Assembly: GCA_030041335.1 (NCBI GenBank)
Contig: JASHOB010000019.1
Location: 17,351 to 81,350 of the forward strand
Reading direction: 5' to 3'
DNA length: 64,000 bases
Source of the DNA: Alphaproteobacteria bacterium
Lineage (GTDB): Bacteria > Pseudomonadota > Alphaproteobacteria > ATCC43930 > CGMCC-115725
Shown here: positions 30,340-44,771 of the stretch, in pieces
Layout of the letters: the number at the start of each line of letters is the position of its first letter
How positions within the stretch are numbered: the stretch's first letter is position 1
Position numbers and translations under genes: made by a program
The notes under the pieces: model-generated
Database searches by the model: none
What the model was told of the DNA's origin: nothing
What the model saw: only the letters and a program-made list of their open reading frames with translations

Positions 30340-31158
30340 ATGAGCGCGGATCGATCGATGAAGCACTCTGTCTTTTGTGGCGCGATGGCCATCGCCGCTG
30401 CGCTCGTGCTGAGCGGTTGCAGTCAGAAGAAGGACACCTATGTCGAGCTGCCGGTGGACAGGCTCTACAACAATGCGATGAATTCGCTGGCGGCGGAGGA
30501 CTGGGAAAAGGCGGCCCAGCAATTCGAGGAAGTCGATCGTCAGCACCCCTATTCGGTCTGGGCGACCAAGGCGCAGCTGATGGCGGCTTACGCCCTCTAC
30601 CAGGACAGCAAGTACGACCAATCGATCGTTGCGGCGGACCGTTTCATCCAGCTCCACCCCGGCAACCGCGACGTCGCCTACGCTTATTATCTGAAGGCGC
30701 TCGACTACTATGTGCAAATCGCCGATGTCGGTCGCGATCAGGCGGTGACCCAACAGGCGTTGGTGGCACTGGGCGAAGTGGTAAGACGCTTTCCCGATTC
30801 GCGCTATGGCCGTGACGCGGCGCTCAAAATGCAGCTGGCAACCGATCATCTCGCCGGGAAGGAAATGGAGATCGGCCGCTACTACGAAAAGCAGCGCTAC
30901 TATCTGGCGGCGATCAACCGCTACCGCCGGGTGGTTGATCTCTTTCAGACCACGACGCACGTCCCCGAAGCGTTGGAGCGTCTGACGGAATGCTATACGG
31001 CCCTGGGCCTGCACCAGGAAGCGCAGAAGACCGCCGCGGTCTTGGGCTACAATTATCCCGGCAGCAAATGGTATCAGCGCGCCTATTCCCTGGTGACCGG
31101 CACATCCACGGCCACCGCGAGTTCCGGTTGGTTCGGCGACGTGGCCGACATTTTCTGA
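30340..31158 (+). CDS. bamD: Outer membrane assembly lipoprotein BamD
   Basis: BamD is the TPR lipoprotein of the beta-barrel assembly machine. The N-terminus has a lipoprotein signal with lipobox LSGC (Cys about residue 27). Repeated tetratricopeptide units follow (LYNNAMNSLAAEDWEKAAQQFEEV; YDQSIVAADRFIQLHP; YYLAAINRYRRVVDLF). The ATG at 30340 is used; ATG at 30358 also gives a good signal. A TATAAC -10-like box is at 30316-30321 with only a weak -35. The order lpxC-bamD-recN-ligA is common in alphaproteobacteria. Confidence 0.95.
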   Translation: MSADRSMKHSVFCGAMAIAAALVLSGCSQKKDTYVELPVDRLYNNAMNSLAAEDWEKAAQQFEEVDRQHPYSVWATKAQLMAAYALYQDSKYDQSIVAADRFIQLHPGNRDVAYAYYLKALDYYVQIADVGRDQAVTQQALVALGEVVRRFPDSRYGRDAALKMQLATDHLAGKEMEIGRYYEKQRYYLAAINRYRRVVDLFQTTTHVPEALERLTECYTALGLHQEAQKTAAVLGYNYPGSKWYQRAYSLVTGTSTATASSGWFGDVADIF

Positions 31159-31206
31159 TTCCCGGGCTTCTGGCTTAGGACGCAGGCCCGCTTTATCATT
31201 CCGGGC

Positions 31207-35573
<4,367 letters not shown>

Positions 35574-35585
35574 CTTCGCGCGAAG

Positions 35586-36041
35586 CTATTCCTTGCAGTA
35601 GCGATACTCGCCATCGTGTTGCTTGACCTGGCTTTCGGCATACTGACGGAAACCCTCACCCGACATTGTGTCGGCGGTGGCGAGAAACTGGACGGCAACC
35701 GCACAAACTTGGCCGATATTTTGTACCCCGGTGCGCAACGCCGCATCGTTGGCGAGATGTGTCATGAAGGCATCGAGCTTCGCCTGGGCGTTGCGGCCAG
35801 AACGACGAAAATGCGCTTTCATTGCTTCTTGAAACTCGATCAGTTGAACACGATTGCGCAAGGCAAATCGATCATAGGTCGGGTTGCGACAAGTATCGCT
35901 CATCACCATGACTTCGGCGCTGTAGCGCAACGCCTGATCGGCGACCGCCTCCGACCGACGAAAACAATCCGACGACCTCGCGTCGGCAAGCGACCCGCCA
36001 CAAAATATCAACAGCGCAAGCGCCGCCGTAGCACTACGCAT
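35586..36041 (-). CDS. Secreted protein of unknown function
   Basis: The 151-residue product starts with a signal peptide (residues 1-22, cleavage near ADA) and contains a mature helical domain with four Cys (SSDC, SDTC, GQVC, YRYC), enough for two disulphides in the periplasm. GAGG lies 6 nt before the ATG. It sits 12 bp upstream of the terC-like gene on the same strand, so the two may form an operon. I do not recognise the family. Confidence 0.75.
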   Translation of the reverse strand: MRSATAALALLIFCGGSLADARSSDCFRRSEAVADQALRYSAEVMVMSDTCRNPTYDRFALRNRVQLIEFQEAMKAHFRRSGRNAQAKLDAFMTHLANDAALRTGVQNIGQVCAVAVQFLATADTMSGEGFRQYAESQVKQHDGEYRYCKE

Positions 36042-36126
36042 GCGTCCCTCTCCGCTCGTCTCAATCGCAGTGAGTTAGGCTTAAACCAATGCGCCTCGTC
36101 GATCAAGATTTGATGCGAATCGCGCA

Positions 36127-36744
36127 TCATGCATCGAGTTTAGGCACATCCGGCGGCGCGACCGACGCCGCTTTTTCCGCGCGGCGCCGGCGCAGCCGTT
36201 GGTAGAGATAGGCGGTGACGAGAAGCACGGCCAATCCCGCGAGCATGGCCACACTGAATTGTTGTGCATATTCGCCCAGCGCGCGATGCATCGCGCGGCC
36301 GGACAGATAACCGGCACTGACGAAGGCGACCGCCCAGATGAAAGCGGCGATCAGGTTCAGAATCAGGAAACGCAGCCAGCCGACGCCGCTGATGCCGATG
36401 GCGAAGGAAGAGAAATTGCGTACACCATAGATGAAGCGGAAAGTCAGGATGAAGCCGACATCGTAGCGCCGAAGGATCGCCAACGCCCGGTCGACACGGG
36501 CGCGCCAACGCGGGCGTCGCGCCAGCATTTGCAGGCCGACGGTACGGCCGATCCAGAAATAGCACTGATCGCCGCCGAAGCTGCCGAGCCATGCGGCCAG
36601 AAGCAGCAGGACCGGGTTCAACAAACCCTGCGCGGCCGCGAAGCCGGCGAACAAGACAAAGGATTCGCCCTCGATAAACGTCCAGGCAAAGGTCAGGAGA
36701 TAAGGCCACGCGCCATGGCCCGTCAGAATTTGCTGCATCGTCAT
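36127..36744 (-). CDS. DedA-family membrane protein
   Basis: DedA (SNARE-associated/VTT) proteins are inner-membrane proteins implicated in lipid scrambling and envelope homeostasis. The 205-residue product has about five hydrophobic segments and the family landmarks FIEGESFVLFAG (conserved acidic residues), WLGSFGGDQCYFWIGR, FRFIYGVRNFSSFAIG and a terminal helix followed by a basic tail (RLRRRRAEK). GGAAA precedes the ATG at 36744. It is divergent from the CoA-transferase gene. Confidence 0.9.
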   Translation of the reverse strand: MTMQQILTGHGAWPYLLTFAWTFIEGESFVLFAGFAAAQGLLNPVLLLLAAWLGSFGGDQCYFWIGRTVGLQMLARRPRWRARVDRALAILRRYDVGFILTFRFIYGVRNFSSFAIGISGVGWLRFLILNLIAAFIWAVAFVSAGYLSGRAMHRALGEYAQQFSVAMLAGLAVLLVTAYLYQRLRRRRAEKAASVAPPDVPKLDA

Positions 36745-36871
36745 TAAACGCGTTTCCTTCCCCTGGGTGGGATCCTAAACGCTGCGACCGAGACGGGTCG
36801 AGTGCAGAATGTTGCGCCCCCGGGCCCCTGGTCGTGTATGCTTTAAGCGTCGTCATCATCCCGAGAGCATC

Positions 36872-38047
36872 ATGAGCAAGCTTCCGCTTTCGCGCTTCAA
36901 AGTCGTCGACCTGACCCGCGTGCGTGCCGGGCCGACCTGCGCCCGGCAACTGGCGGATTGGGGAGCCGATGTCGTCAAGGTCGAGTCCGTCGGCGGTGAC
37001 GATGGCCTGGGTGGCGGGCGCGAATCGCCCGATTTTCAGAATTTGCACCGCAACAAACGCAGCATCGCCCTCAATCTGAAAGCGCCCCGGGGAATCGAAA
37101 TTCTGAAGCGTCTGGCCGCCGGCGCGGACGTGCTGGTGGAGAATTATCGACCCGATGTGAAATATCGGTTAGGGATCGATTACGAAACTATGAAGGCGGT
37201 CAATCCACGGCTGATCTATGCCAGCATTTCCGGTTTCGGCGAAACCGGCCCCTATCGCGACCGACCGGGCTTCGACCAGATCGCGCAGGGCATGGGCGGG
37301 TTGATGTGGATCACCGGGCTGCCCGGACAGGGTCCGGTGCGTGCCGGCATTCCGATCGCTGATCTGACCGCCGGCATCTTCGCGGCGATGGGCGTACTGA
37401 TCGCGCTCTTGGAACGCGAGGAATCGGGCGAAGGCCAATGGGTGCAGTCGTCGCTGCTGGCGGCGCAGACGGCGATGCTGGATTTTCAGGCGGCACGCTG
37501 GTTGATCGGCAAGGAAGTGCCGCCGCAGGCCGGCAACAATCACCCGACCGGGATTCCGACCGGCGTGTTCAAGACCAAAGACGGCGCCATCAACATCGCG
37601 AGCGCCGGCCAGGCGATTTACTTGCGCTTGTGCCAAGCCTTAGGAGCGCCCGGCCTCGCCACCGATCCGCAGTTCAGCACGGCCTCCAATCGCCTGAAAA
37701 ATCGCGATAGGCTCAACGCTTTGATCGAAGAAATCACGCTGACGAAGACATCGGCGGATTGGATCGAGCTGCTGAACCGGGCGGGTGTGCCGTCCGGGCC
37801 CATCTACAAGATGGACGAGGTATTCGCCGATCCGCAGGTCAAGCATTTGGGGATGGCGCGTCGCGTGGTGTCGAAACGGCGCGGACCGATGGAAGTCCTG
37901 GGGCAGGCGGTAAGCTTGAGCCGCACGCCGTGGCAGTTGCGCGCGGCCACGCCGGAACATGGCGAGCATACCGACGCGATCTTGGCCGAAGTCGGTTACA
38001 CGGCCGAAGAAATCGCCGCGTTCCGTCAGGAAGGCATCGTTTCTTAA
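36872..38047 (+). CDS. Class III (CaiB/BaiF) CoA-transferase, copy 1
   Basis: Family III CoA-transferases move CoA between carboxylic acids through an aspartyl-CoA intermediate. The 391-residue product shows FKVVDLTRVRAGPTCARQLADWGADVVKVE, NLHRNKRSIALNLK, and the region of the catalytic Asp in ENYRPDVKYRLGIDY and YRDRPGFDQIAQGMGGLM. It ends 17 bp before an enoyl-CoA hydratase gene with which it probably forms an operon. It is about two thirds identical by eye to the copy at 48264. GAGAG precedes the ATG. The acid substrate is unknown. Confidence 0.9.
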   Translation: MSKLPLSRFKVVDLTRVRAGPTCARQLADWGADVVKVESVGGDDGLGGGRESPDFQNLHRNKRSIALNLKAPRGIEILKRLAAGADVLVENYRPDVKYRLGIDYETMKAVNPRLIYASISGFGETGPYRDRPGFDQIAQGMGGLMWITGLPGQGPVRAGIPIADLTAGIFAAMGVLIALLEREESGEGQWVQSSLLAAQTAMLDFQAARWLIGKEVPPQAGNNHPTGIPTGVFKTKDGAINIASAGQAIYLRLCQALGAPGLATDPQFSTASNRLKNRDRLNALIEEITLTKTSADWIELLNRAGVPSGPIYKMDEVFADPQVKHLGMARRVVSKRRGPMEVLGQAVSLSRTPWQLRAATPEHGEHTDAILAEVGYTAEEIAAFRQEGIVS

Positions 38048-38064
38048 ATCCAGGAGTGGTTCTG

Positions 38065-38865
38065 ATGATTAAATCGCCGACGGAAAGATTGATTGCCGAA
38101 AAAGACGGCGCAATCGGCTGGCTGATCTTCAACAATCCGGCCCGCCGCAATGCGCTGTCGGTCGACATGTGGGAAGGCATTCCAGTCGTCATCGAGCAAT
38201 TCGAACAGCATCCCGATATTCGCGTCATCGTTCTCAAGGGCACGATCGAAGCCAAGGCCTTTATTTCGGGGGCCGACATATCCGAGTTCGAGAAACGCCG
38301 GGCCACCAACCGGGATGCCGCCGGTTACAACGAGACATCCGCCCGCGCTTTCGGCGCGGTTGAGCATTGCAAGAAGCCGACGATCGCGATGATCCAAGGC
38401 TATTGCCTCGGCGGCGGCCTTGCCTTCGCGAACATGTGCGATATGCGCCTTGCCGGCGAAAGCGCACGTTTTTCGATTCCCGCGGCGAAACTCGGTCTGG
38501 GCTACGGCTGGAGCGGCGTGAAGAAATTGGTCGACCTGGTCGGCCCGGCCTACGCCAAGGAGATTTTCCTAACCGCGCGCCAATTTAACGCGGCCGAAGC
38601 GCTCGGCATGGGCCTCATCAATCGCGTTCGGCCCGATGCCGAACTCGACGCCTACACCCGGTCCTATTGCGACATGATCGCCGAAAACGCGCCCCTCACC
38701 ATCGCCGCGATCCGGGCCGCCGCCGCGGAGCTGGGACGCGCCGATGGCGCGATCGACACAAAACGCCTCGACGCAATGGTGGCGGCGTGCTTCGACAGCG
38801 ATGACTACAAGGAAGGACGCAACGCCTTCCTCGAGAAGCGCAAGCCGCAATTCAGGGGACGGTAG
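38065..38865 (+). CDS. Enoyl-CoA hydratase/isomerase family protein
   Basis: This crotonase-fold protein probably hydrates or isomerises a CoA thioester made by the preceding CoA-transferase. The 266-residue product has NNPARRNALSVDMW, the oxyanion-hole segments IEAKAFISGADISEF (about residues 63-77) and QGYCLGGGLAFANMCD (about 112-127), and a C-terminal trimerisation helix. The second catalytic Glu position of classical hydratases reads Gly-Tyr-Gly-Trp, so the exact reaction is uncertain. AGGAG lies upstream of the ATG. Substrate unknown. Confidence 0.9.
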   Translation: MIKSPTERLIAEKDGAIGWLIFNNPARRNALSVDMWEGIPVVIEQFEQHPDIRVIVLKGTIEAKAFISGADISEFEKRRATNRDAAGYNETSARAFGAVEHCKKPTIAMIQGYCLGGGLAFANMCDMRLAGESARFSIPAAKLGLGYGWSGVKKLVDLVGPAYAKEIFLTARQFNAAEALGMGLINRVRPDAELDAYTRSYCDMIAENAPLTIAAIRAAAAELGRADGAIDTKRLDAMVAACFDSDDYKEGRNAFLEKRKPQFRGR

Positions 38866-38961
38866 GGCCGCCGGATCGTGCCGGTGGCGGCGTCAGCCGC
38901 CCGCGCGCCCACCAGGCCAAAAGCGCCTGTCCTTGCCGAGGGGCGATCTCAAGTGACGAGA

Positions 38962-38988
38962 GAGGGGAGAGCCGCCACGCTCCCCCTC
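38962..38988. terminator. Hairpin between convergent genes
   Basis: GAGGGGAG pairs with CTCCCC(C)TC with one bulged C around a 10-nt loop. It lies between the hydratase gene and the convergent msrA, without a T-run on either strand. Confidence 0.35.
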
Positions 38989-39008
38989 GGGTGAGGCGAT
39001 CCCTTTAC

Positions 39009-39668
39009 CTACGCCGCCGCCGCTCCGTGCGGTAGCGCACAGGTCACGCCGGTGCCGGCAAGACCGCAATAGCCGTCGGGGTTCTTGCCCAGATACTGCT
39101 GGTGATAGTCCTCGGCATAGTAGAATGGCGGCGCCTCTGCAATTTCCGTGGTGATGCCCTCGCGGAAGCCGTCATCGGCGAGCGCCTTGCCGTAGGCCTT
39201 GAGAGAAGCCTCGGCTTTGGCGTTTTGCGCGGGCGTCGTGGTGTAGATCGCGGAGCGGTACTGGGTGCCGACATCATTGCCCTGGCGCATGCCTTGCGTC
39301 GGGTCGTGGCTCTCCCAAAAAATCTTCAACAGCGCGTCGTAGCTCACGACCTTCGGATCGAACACCACCAGCACGACCTCGGCGTGACCGGTCATACCGG
39401 AGCAGACTTCCTCATAGGTCGGGTTGGGCGTGAAGCCGCCGGCGTAGCCCGCCGCCGTCGTGTAGACGCCCGGGGTCTCCCAAAAGAGACGCTCCGCACC
39501 CCAGAAGCAGCCCATGCCGAAAATCGCCGTTTCCAGCCCGGCCGGGAAAGGCGGCTTGAGAATGTGGTGGTTGACGAAATGCCGATTGCCAACCGGCATT
39601 TGACTCGAGCGTCCCGGCAGAGCCTGGTCCGGCGTCGGCATCTCCCGCTTCTTGCGCAGCATCCACAT
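39009..39668 (-). CDS. msrA: Peptide methionine sulfoxide reductase MsrA
   Basis: MsrA repairs methionine-S-sulfoxide in proteins with thioredoxin as reductant. The catalytic motif GCFWG places Cys54, followed by [27 protein letters not shown] and the C-terminal resolving-Cys region ([12 protein letters not shown]). The 219-residue product carries an N-terminal extension of about 45 residues, common in alphaproteobacteria. AGGAGG lies 6 nt upstream of the ATG. A thioredoxin gene (40946-41272) is nearby. Confidence 0.95.
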   Translation of the reverse strand: MWMLRKKREMPTPDQALPGRSSQMPVGNRHFVNHHILKPPFPAGLETAIFGMGCFWGAERLFWETPGVYTTAAGYAGGFTPNPTYEEVCSGMTGHAEVVLVVFDPKVVSYDALLKIFWESHDPTQGMRQGNDVGTQYRSAIYTTTPAQNAKAEASLKAYGKALADDGFREGITTEIAEAPPFYYAEDYHQQYLGKNPDGYCGLAGTGVTCALPHGAAAA

Positions 39669-39757
39669 GGCGCACCTCCTGCCCCATAATGTAAGGAGTG
39701 TCGCCGGGGACCAGCAACCCCATTGACGCGAAGAGAACGGCTCGCGAGGTTCACCCG

Positions 39758-40768
39758 ATGCAAGTCATGGAAATGCGCGAGGCCTGGGGGATCGACCATA
39801 TTGTCCCGGGGACGCGACCCGATCCGGGCCCGCCCGGAGCCGGAGAAGCATTAGTCCGCTTCGAGGCCGCATCGCTCAACTATCGCGACCTGGTTATGGC
39901 TGAGCATGGCTATGGCCGCATGGGGAGCCTCCCCTTCATCCCCTTGTCGGACGGTGCCGGACGGGTGATCGCGACCGGCGCCGGCGTGACGCGGTGCCAG
40001 GTTGGCGACCTAGTCTGTCCCATTTTTCTGCAGGGCTGGATCAGCGGACCGCTCCGCGAGGCCTATCGCGGCAGCACCTTGGGCGGCGATATCGACGGCG
40101 TGATGCGCGATTTTGCCGTGTTTCCCGAAACCGGTCTGGTAAAGGCGCCGCGCGATTGGACCGCCCTAGAGGCCGCTAGCCTGCCCTGTGCCGCGGTCAC
40201 CGCTTGGAACGCGGTCATCGGCAACGGCACCAAGCCCGGCGACGTCGTCGTGACCCAAGGCACCGGTGGCGTTTCGCTGTTCGCACTGCAATTCGCGAAG
40301 CTCGCCGGCGCCACGGTCGTTATCACGTCGTCGAGCGACGACAAGCTCGCGCGCGCCCGGGCGATGGGCGCCGATATCGCCGTCAATTACCGTGCGCATC
40401 CCGAATGGGCGCGTCTGGTGCGCGAGCGTGTCGGCCGTGGTGCCGATCTGGTGATTGATGTCGGCGGCGCTGCGACGCTCGATCAAGCGATCAGGGCGAC
40501 ACGGGCCAGCGGCACCGTTGCGCTCATCGGCGTGGTTGGGGGCGGCACCGCGAAACTGGAGCTGGGTCGGGTCGTGACCCAGGCAATGCGGCTGGAGGCT
40601 GCAACTTGCGGCAGCCGCGAGATGTTCGAGGACATGGTCCGTGCCATCGACCAGCATCGGCTCAAACCCGCGATCGACGATCGCGTCTTCGGTTTCGCCG
40701 AGGTCGCCGACGCGCTGCGCAGGCTGAGCCAGGGCGAGCATTTCGGCAAAATCTGCCTCGCGTTCTAG
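39758..40768 (+). CDS. Zinc-free medium-chain dehydrogenase/quinone oxidoreductase-like
   Basis: This 336-residue member of the medium-chain dehydrogenase family has the N-terminal GroES-like fold ([24 protein letters not shown]) and a Rossmann domain with [22 protein letters not shown] (about residues 162-183). The usual catalytic-zinc GHE motif reads SDGAGRV, so zinc is probably absent and the protein resembles NADPH:quinone oxidoreductases. GAGGT lies 8 nt before the ATG at 39758; the open frame further upstream is not protein-like. Substrate unknown. Confidence 0.88.
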   Translation: MQVMEMREAWGIDHIVPGTRPDPGPPGAGEALVRFEAASLNYRDLVMAEHGYGRMGSLPFIPLSDGAGRVIATGAGVTRCQVGDLVCPIFLQGWISGPLREAYRGSTLGGDIDGVMRDFAVFPETGLVKAPRDWTALEAASLPCAAVTAWNAVIGNGTKPGDVVVTQGTGGVSLFALQFAKLAGATVVITSSSDDKLARARAMGADIAVNYRAHPEWARLVRERVGRGADLVIDVGGAATLDQAIRATRASGTVALIGVVGGGTAKLELGRVVTQAMRLEAATCGSREMFEDMVRAIDQHRLKPAIDDRVFGFAEVADALRRLSQGEHFGKICLAF

Positions 40769-40945
40769 ACTGACCTTGTCGCGAGCGCATGGCGCCCGAC
40801 CGCGATACAACCGCTTCTCGAACCGTGGTGAGCCACCTGCCATGGCAGGAAGACGCGCCATTTCTTGCGTCGAGCTCTCGACCTCCGCTCGCGACGCGCT
40901 TCAGTTTCACCAAGGATGAGGCAGGCCTTCGGGCTCGGGCCCTTT

Positions 40946-41272
40946 CTACATGACCGACTGAACCCACTCCATCAGCTTGCTCTTGGGCAGGGCGCCGATC
41001 TTGATGCCTGCCACCTGGCCATTCTTGAACATGATCAGCGTCGGGATGCCGCGGACGCCGTATTTCATGGGGGTTTGCGGGTTCTCGTCGATATTGAGCT
41101 TAGCCACCGTGACCTTGCCCTTCATTTCACCGGCGATGTCATCGAGGAACGGCGCGATCATCTTGCAAGGGCCGCACCATTCCGCCCAGAAGTCCACGAG
41201 TACCGGCCCCGGTGCCTTAAGGACGTCCTCGCTAAAGGACTCGTCGCTGATTTTGGTCGTGTTGGCGCTCAT
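40946..41272 (-). CDS. trxA: Thioredoxin
   Basis: This is a classical 108-residue thioredoxin: [15 protein letters not shown] with redox Cys33 and Cys36, and the cis-Pro loop [19 protein letters not shown] precedes the ATG. It follows addA on the same strand by 52 bp, the arrangement usual in alphaproteobacteria (addB-addA-trxA). Confidence 0.97.
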   Translation of the reverse strand: MSANTTKISDESFSEDVLKAPGPVLVDFWAEWCGPCKMIAPFLDDIAGEMKGKVTVAKLNIDENPQTPMKYGVRGIPTLIMFKNGQVAGIKIGALPKSKLMEWVQSVM

Positions 41273-41324
41273 GGTGGCTCCCTTTTGTCAGGTGCCAGAC
41301 ATTAGGGGAGTGTTTGAAGAAGCG

Positions 41325-44300
41325 TCAAGCGATGGCGCCCGCGCCAAAGCCATGGAGGGATGCGCCCGCCACCCTTGACAAGTGGAGGAGCGCCGGCGGG
41401 ATCGGCATCAATATCGGGCCGTCGGTCCAGAGAATCGCGGCCTCGATTGCGTGTCGGGGATAGACCCTTTGGAGCGCGGCACGGTAGACCGCCAGTTGCC
41501 GCAGATAAGCGGGGGGAACGGATGCGGGATCGGCAGGCGCTGGCCGCAAGGTCTTGTAATCGACGATCAGCAGCCGATCCTCGAGCACGACGATGCGGTC
41601 GATTTGACCGGTAATGGCATGGTCATCCATCACCGCGACTATCGGTACCTCGGCGCGGGACCGGGGCCCGAATACGGCGGCAAAATCCGGCCGTTCCAGC
41701 ACCGCCAGCGTCTCGACCAGGATCGATTCCTGTTCCGCAGCCGGCAGGCCGTGGACGCTGAAGCCCAGGTAGCGGCGTCCGGCCGCCGCCCGCGCCGCGG
41801 GGGCGAGCTCCGGCAAGGTTTGCAACAGGCGATGGACCAGGCGGCCGCGGCGGAAGCGGTCGCCCCCGGCGGCGGCCAAGGGCGATGGTGCCGGCGGCTC
41901 CGGCACAGCCGGGCGGGACGGCGCCAACGGCCGCGGCGGCGCCGGTTCGGGCATCGGCATTTGCCTTAGCCATGGCGGTTCCGGGATTTCGGGCGGCGAT
42001 TGCCGTTCACTCGGTTTTGTCTCGGCGGCCGCGGCTCGCTGCGCCGATTCGAGCCGCAGCCCCACGCCTGCCCACCCCTCGGCGCCTTCGGCGCGGAACG
42101 CGAATGACTGGGTCCCGGGACAAGCCTCGAGACCGGCTTTGACCAGATCATGCCAATTTCCGGGCGGTGCCGGTCGCTTCGTGTTGTAGCCGCAAACATA
42201 GAGTCTGTCTTCGGCGCGGGTCAGCGCGACATAGAGCAGGCGGCGATATTCCTCATCGCGCCGCTGCTCCGCCAGCCCCTTAGCCAACTCGAGCGCGGGC
42301 GCGCGGCCGTCCCGCCCGCTCCAGAGCGGCAGCCCTTCAGCCGTCCACAGAGTTTTGGATAGTTGCCCCGGCGCTTGCAGCGTGTCGGGCAGAATCACGA
42401 TTGGCGCTTGCAGTCCTTTGGCACCGTGCACGGTCATGATCCGCACTTCATCGCGGCCGCGCTGATCGAGATCGCGCTTGATCTCGGCCTCGCCAGCACT
42501 GAGCCAGGCGAGAAACCCTTGCAGCGAGGGAGCGTGAATCCGCTGGTAGGCAAGCGCCGCTGCGAGGAATTCGTCGAGCGGATCGGCGGCATCGGGCCCA
42601 AGCCGCCGCAGCATGGCCCGCCGCCCGCCCCGCGCGCCGAGCACCTGGGCAAAAAGCTCGTAAGGCGGAACGAAGTCGGCCTGCGCCAGCAACTCCGACA
42701 ATTCGCCGGCGGCGCGTGCGAATTCGGTCCGCTCCTTCGCCCGCCGCCGCAGCTCGAACCAGAGCGAGCGCCCTGCGCGCGGCCGCGCCAGTTCATACAA
42801 GAGATCGTCGTCCCAATCGAAGATCGGCGACTTCAAAACCGTCGCCAGAGTCAACTCGTCCTCGGGCAAGAGCAGAAATCGGCCAAGTGCGATCAGATCC
42901 TCGACCGCGAGTTGCTCGCTTAAGCGCATGCGGTCGGCGCCCGCAACCGGCACCCCCAGTTCCTTCAGCGCACGGATCAATTCCGGCACGAATGCGTTGC
43001 GCCGTCGCACCAGCACCAGAATGTCGCCCGCCGACACGGAGCGGCCGCGCGCCTCGAGCACTTCGCCACCGTCCAACCAGGCCTTGATGCGGATTGCCAG
43101 CGCGCGGGCGAGCCGCGTCGACGGCGCACTCACCCGGCGACGATCCAGAGCCAAGTCCCATGCCGACTCGGCGCCCTCTTCTTCGGGATCGACGGGCGGC
43201 CACAATTCGACAAGACCTGCCATGCCGATGCGATGGGGCCGATGATCGAGGCGCGTGCCCTGCGGCACCACACCCGCGGCAGCGGCTTCACGCGCGAAAA
43301 TCGCGTCGACCGCTTGCAGCACCGCCGGCGCCGAGCGGAAGGAAATATCGAGATCGATTTGTTGCAACGTCTTCTGCGCGGATCTTACCTTCGTCGCAAA
43401 ATGCCCGCGCATGCGATCGAATTCGGCACGATCTGCGCCCTGGAAGCTGAAAATCGATTGTTTCACATCGCCGACGGCAAAGATGGTGCGATCGAGCGTG
43501 CGAGCGCCCTCACCGGTGAAAAACTCCTCCGCAAGCTCGGCGATGACCTGCCATTGTTCGGGATTAGTGTCCTGCGCCTCGTCGATCAGGATGTGATCGA
43601 GGCCGCCATCGAGCTTGAACAAAACCCAGGGCGCGACACCGTGCCGCCGCAGCAGGTCGCGCGTGATCAAAATCAGATCGTCGTAATCCAGCTGTGCGCG
43701 TTGCTGCTTCAAGCGGCGATAGCTGTGCAGCAAGGCGTCCGCCACGCGCATCAACGCCGCCGTCGCCGCATAAACCGTGGCCGCGCGGCAGCGCGTCACT
43801 GCCGCCATCACCCGCGCGCCTTCCGCATCAAGGGTCACCGCCTCTTGCGGTTCGTCACGCAGAAAGTCTTTGGTGTAGATGATCTTGCGCGGCTCGTCTT
43901 GCCGGGTCAGATAGCAGGCCGCGTAGGCGTCAAATCGGGCGGCACGTTCGGCCGGTGCTTCGAGCCAGCCAACAATGGCTTCGCCGCGCTTCCGGTCGCT
44001 CGGCTTGACGCTGTCCATGAGAGAACGCGCTGCCGCCAGCACCATGCCGTCATCGAAATCGCGGCTCGCCTGGGCGACGATATTTTCGGGCGTATCGCCG
44101 GCGGCGACGCCGATCAGATCCCGCAGCCGCGCGAGCAGCCGTTCAACGCCATCCGCTGAAAGGAGCTCGAGCTTCGCTCGCTGGTGTACGATTTCGCCGA
44201 TCAGCTGGTCAAAGCCGCCTTCGCCGCTATGTGCGGCGATTTCGCCCAAGGCTGCCGCCAATTCGGGCTTGGCAAGAACCTCTGCCTGCGCCTGTTGCAA

Positions 44301-44699
44301 CACTTCGGCCGCGCTGCGCTCGTCGAGCACCGTGAAATGCGGTGCAATGCCAGCCTCGATCGGAAAGCGCCGCAGCACCGATTGGCAGAATGCGTGGATT
44401 GTATCGATGCGCATGCCACCCGGCGTATCGAGGAGCCGGGCGAACAGGCGCCGCGCCGCGCTCAACAGCGCCGGTTTCGGTTTCGAACCCGTGAGTTCCT
44501 CGAGTTCCTGGGTGAGCCGAACGTCGTCGGCGATCGCCCATTCGCCGAGGCGCTGGCTCAAACGGATGGCCATTTCGGCGGCCGCCGCCTTGGTGAAGGT
44601 GAGGCAAAGGATCCGTTCGGGCGCATTGCCCTTAAGGAGCAGCGCCAGTACGCGATCGGTTAGGACCTTGGTCTTGCCTGCGCCCGCCGAGGCCGCCAC
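41325..44699 (-). CDS. addA: AddA helicase-nuclease, apparently missing its start
   Basis: AddA is the helicase-nuclease subunit of AddAB, the RecBCD-like processor of double-strand breaks. From the GTG at 44699 the protein reads AASAGAGKTKVLTDRV (Walker A), FTKAAAAEMA, further UvrD-type motifs, and a C-terminal RecB-like nuclease (GQIDRIVVL..IVDYKT). However, codons upstream of the GTG still encode conserved AddA sequence (PHEHQRRAADSAASVW, including the Q-motif region) up to about 44757, and no ATG, GTG or TTG precedes it before an in-frame TAA at 44772, which is the stop of the neighbouring amidohydrolase gene. No Shine-Dalgarno precedes the GTG. The partner addB, expected upstream, is absent. 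Confidence 0.85.
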   Translation of the reverse strand: MAASAGAGKTKVLTDRVLALLLKGNAPERILCLTFTKAAAAEMAIRLSQRLGEWAIADDVRLTQELEELTGSKPKPALLSAARRLFARLLDTPGGMRIDTIHAFCQSVLRRFPIEAGIAPHFTVLDERSAAEVLQQAQAEVLAKPELAAALGEIAAHSGEGGFDQLIGEIVHQRAKLELLSADGVERLLARLRDLIGVAAGDTPENIVAQASRDFDDGMVLAAARSLMDSVKPSDRKRGEAIVGWLEAPAERAARFDAYAACYLTRQDEPRKIIYTKDFLRDEPQEAVTLDAEGARVMAAVTRCRAATVYAATAALMRVADALLHSYRRLKQQRAQLDYDDLILITRDLLRRHGVAPWVLFKLDGGLDHILIDEAQDTNPEQWQVIAELAEEFFTGEGARTLDRTIFAVGDVKQSIFSFQGADRAEFDRMRGHFATKVRSAQKTLQQIDLDISFRSAPAVLQAVDAIFAREAAAAGVVPQGTRLDHRPHRIGMAGLVELWPPVDPEEEGAESAWDLALDRRRVSAPSTRLARALAIRIKAWLDGGEVLEARGRSVSAGDILVLVRRRNAFVPELIRALKELGVPVAGADRMRLSEQLAVEDLIALGRFLLLPEDELTLATVLKSPIFDWDDDLLYELARPRAGRSLWFELRRRAKERTEFARAAGELSELLAQADFVPPYELFAQVLGARGGRRAMLRRLGPDAADPLDEFLAAALAYQRIHAPSLQGFLAWLSAGEAEIKRDLDQRGRDEVRIMTVHGAKGLQAPIVILPDTLQAPGQLSKTLWTAEGLPLWSGRDGRAPALELAKGLAEQRRDEEYRRLLYVALTRAEDRLYVCGYNTKRPAPPGNWHDLVKAGLEACPGTQSFAFRAEGAEGWAGVGLRLESAQRAAAAETKPSERQSPPEIPEPPWLRQMPMPEPAPPRPLAPSRPAVPEPPAPSPLAAAGGDRFRRGRLVHRLLQTLPELAPAARAAAGRRYLGFSVHGLPAAEQESILVETLAVLERPDFAAVFGPRSRAEVPIVAVMDDHAITGQIDRIVVLEDRLLIVDYKTLRPAPADPASVPPAYLRQLAVYRAALQRVYPRHAIEAAILWTDGPILMPIPPALLHLSRVAGASLHGFGAGAIA

Positions 44700-44771
44700 C
44701 CAGACGGAGGCGGCGCTGTCGGCCGCCCGCCGCTGGTGCTCGTGGGGATCGGGAAGCGCTACCGTGGACGG

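Noticed and set aside
43233..44159. Plus-strand open frame of 308 codons opposite addA
   Set aside because: It is antisense to helicase motifs of AddA and carries no motif.
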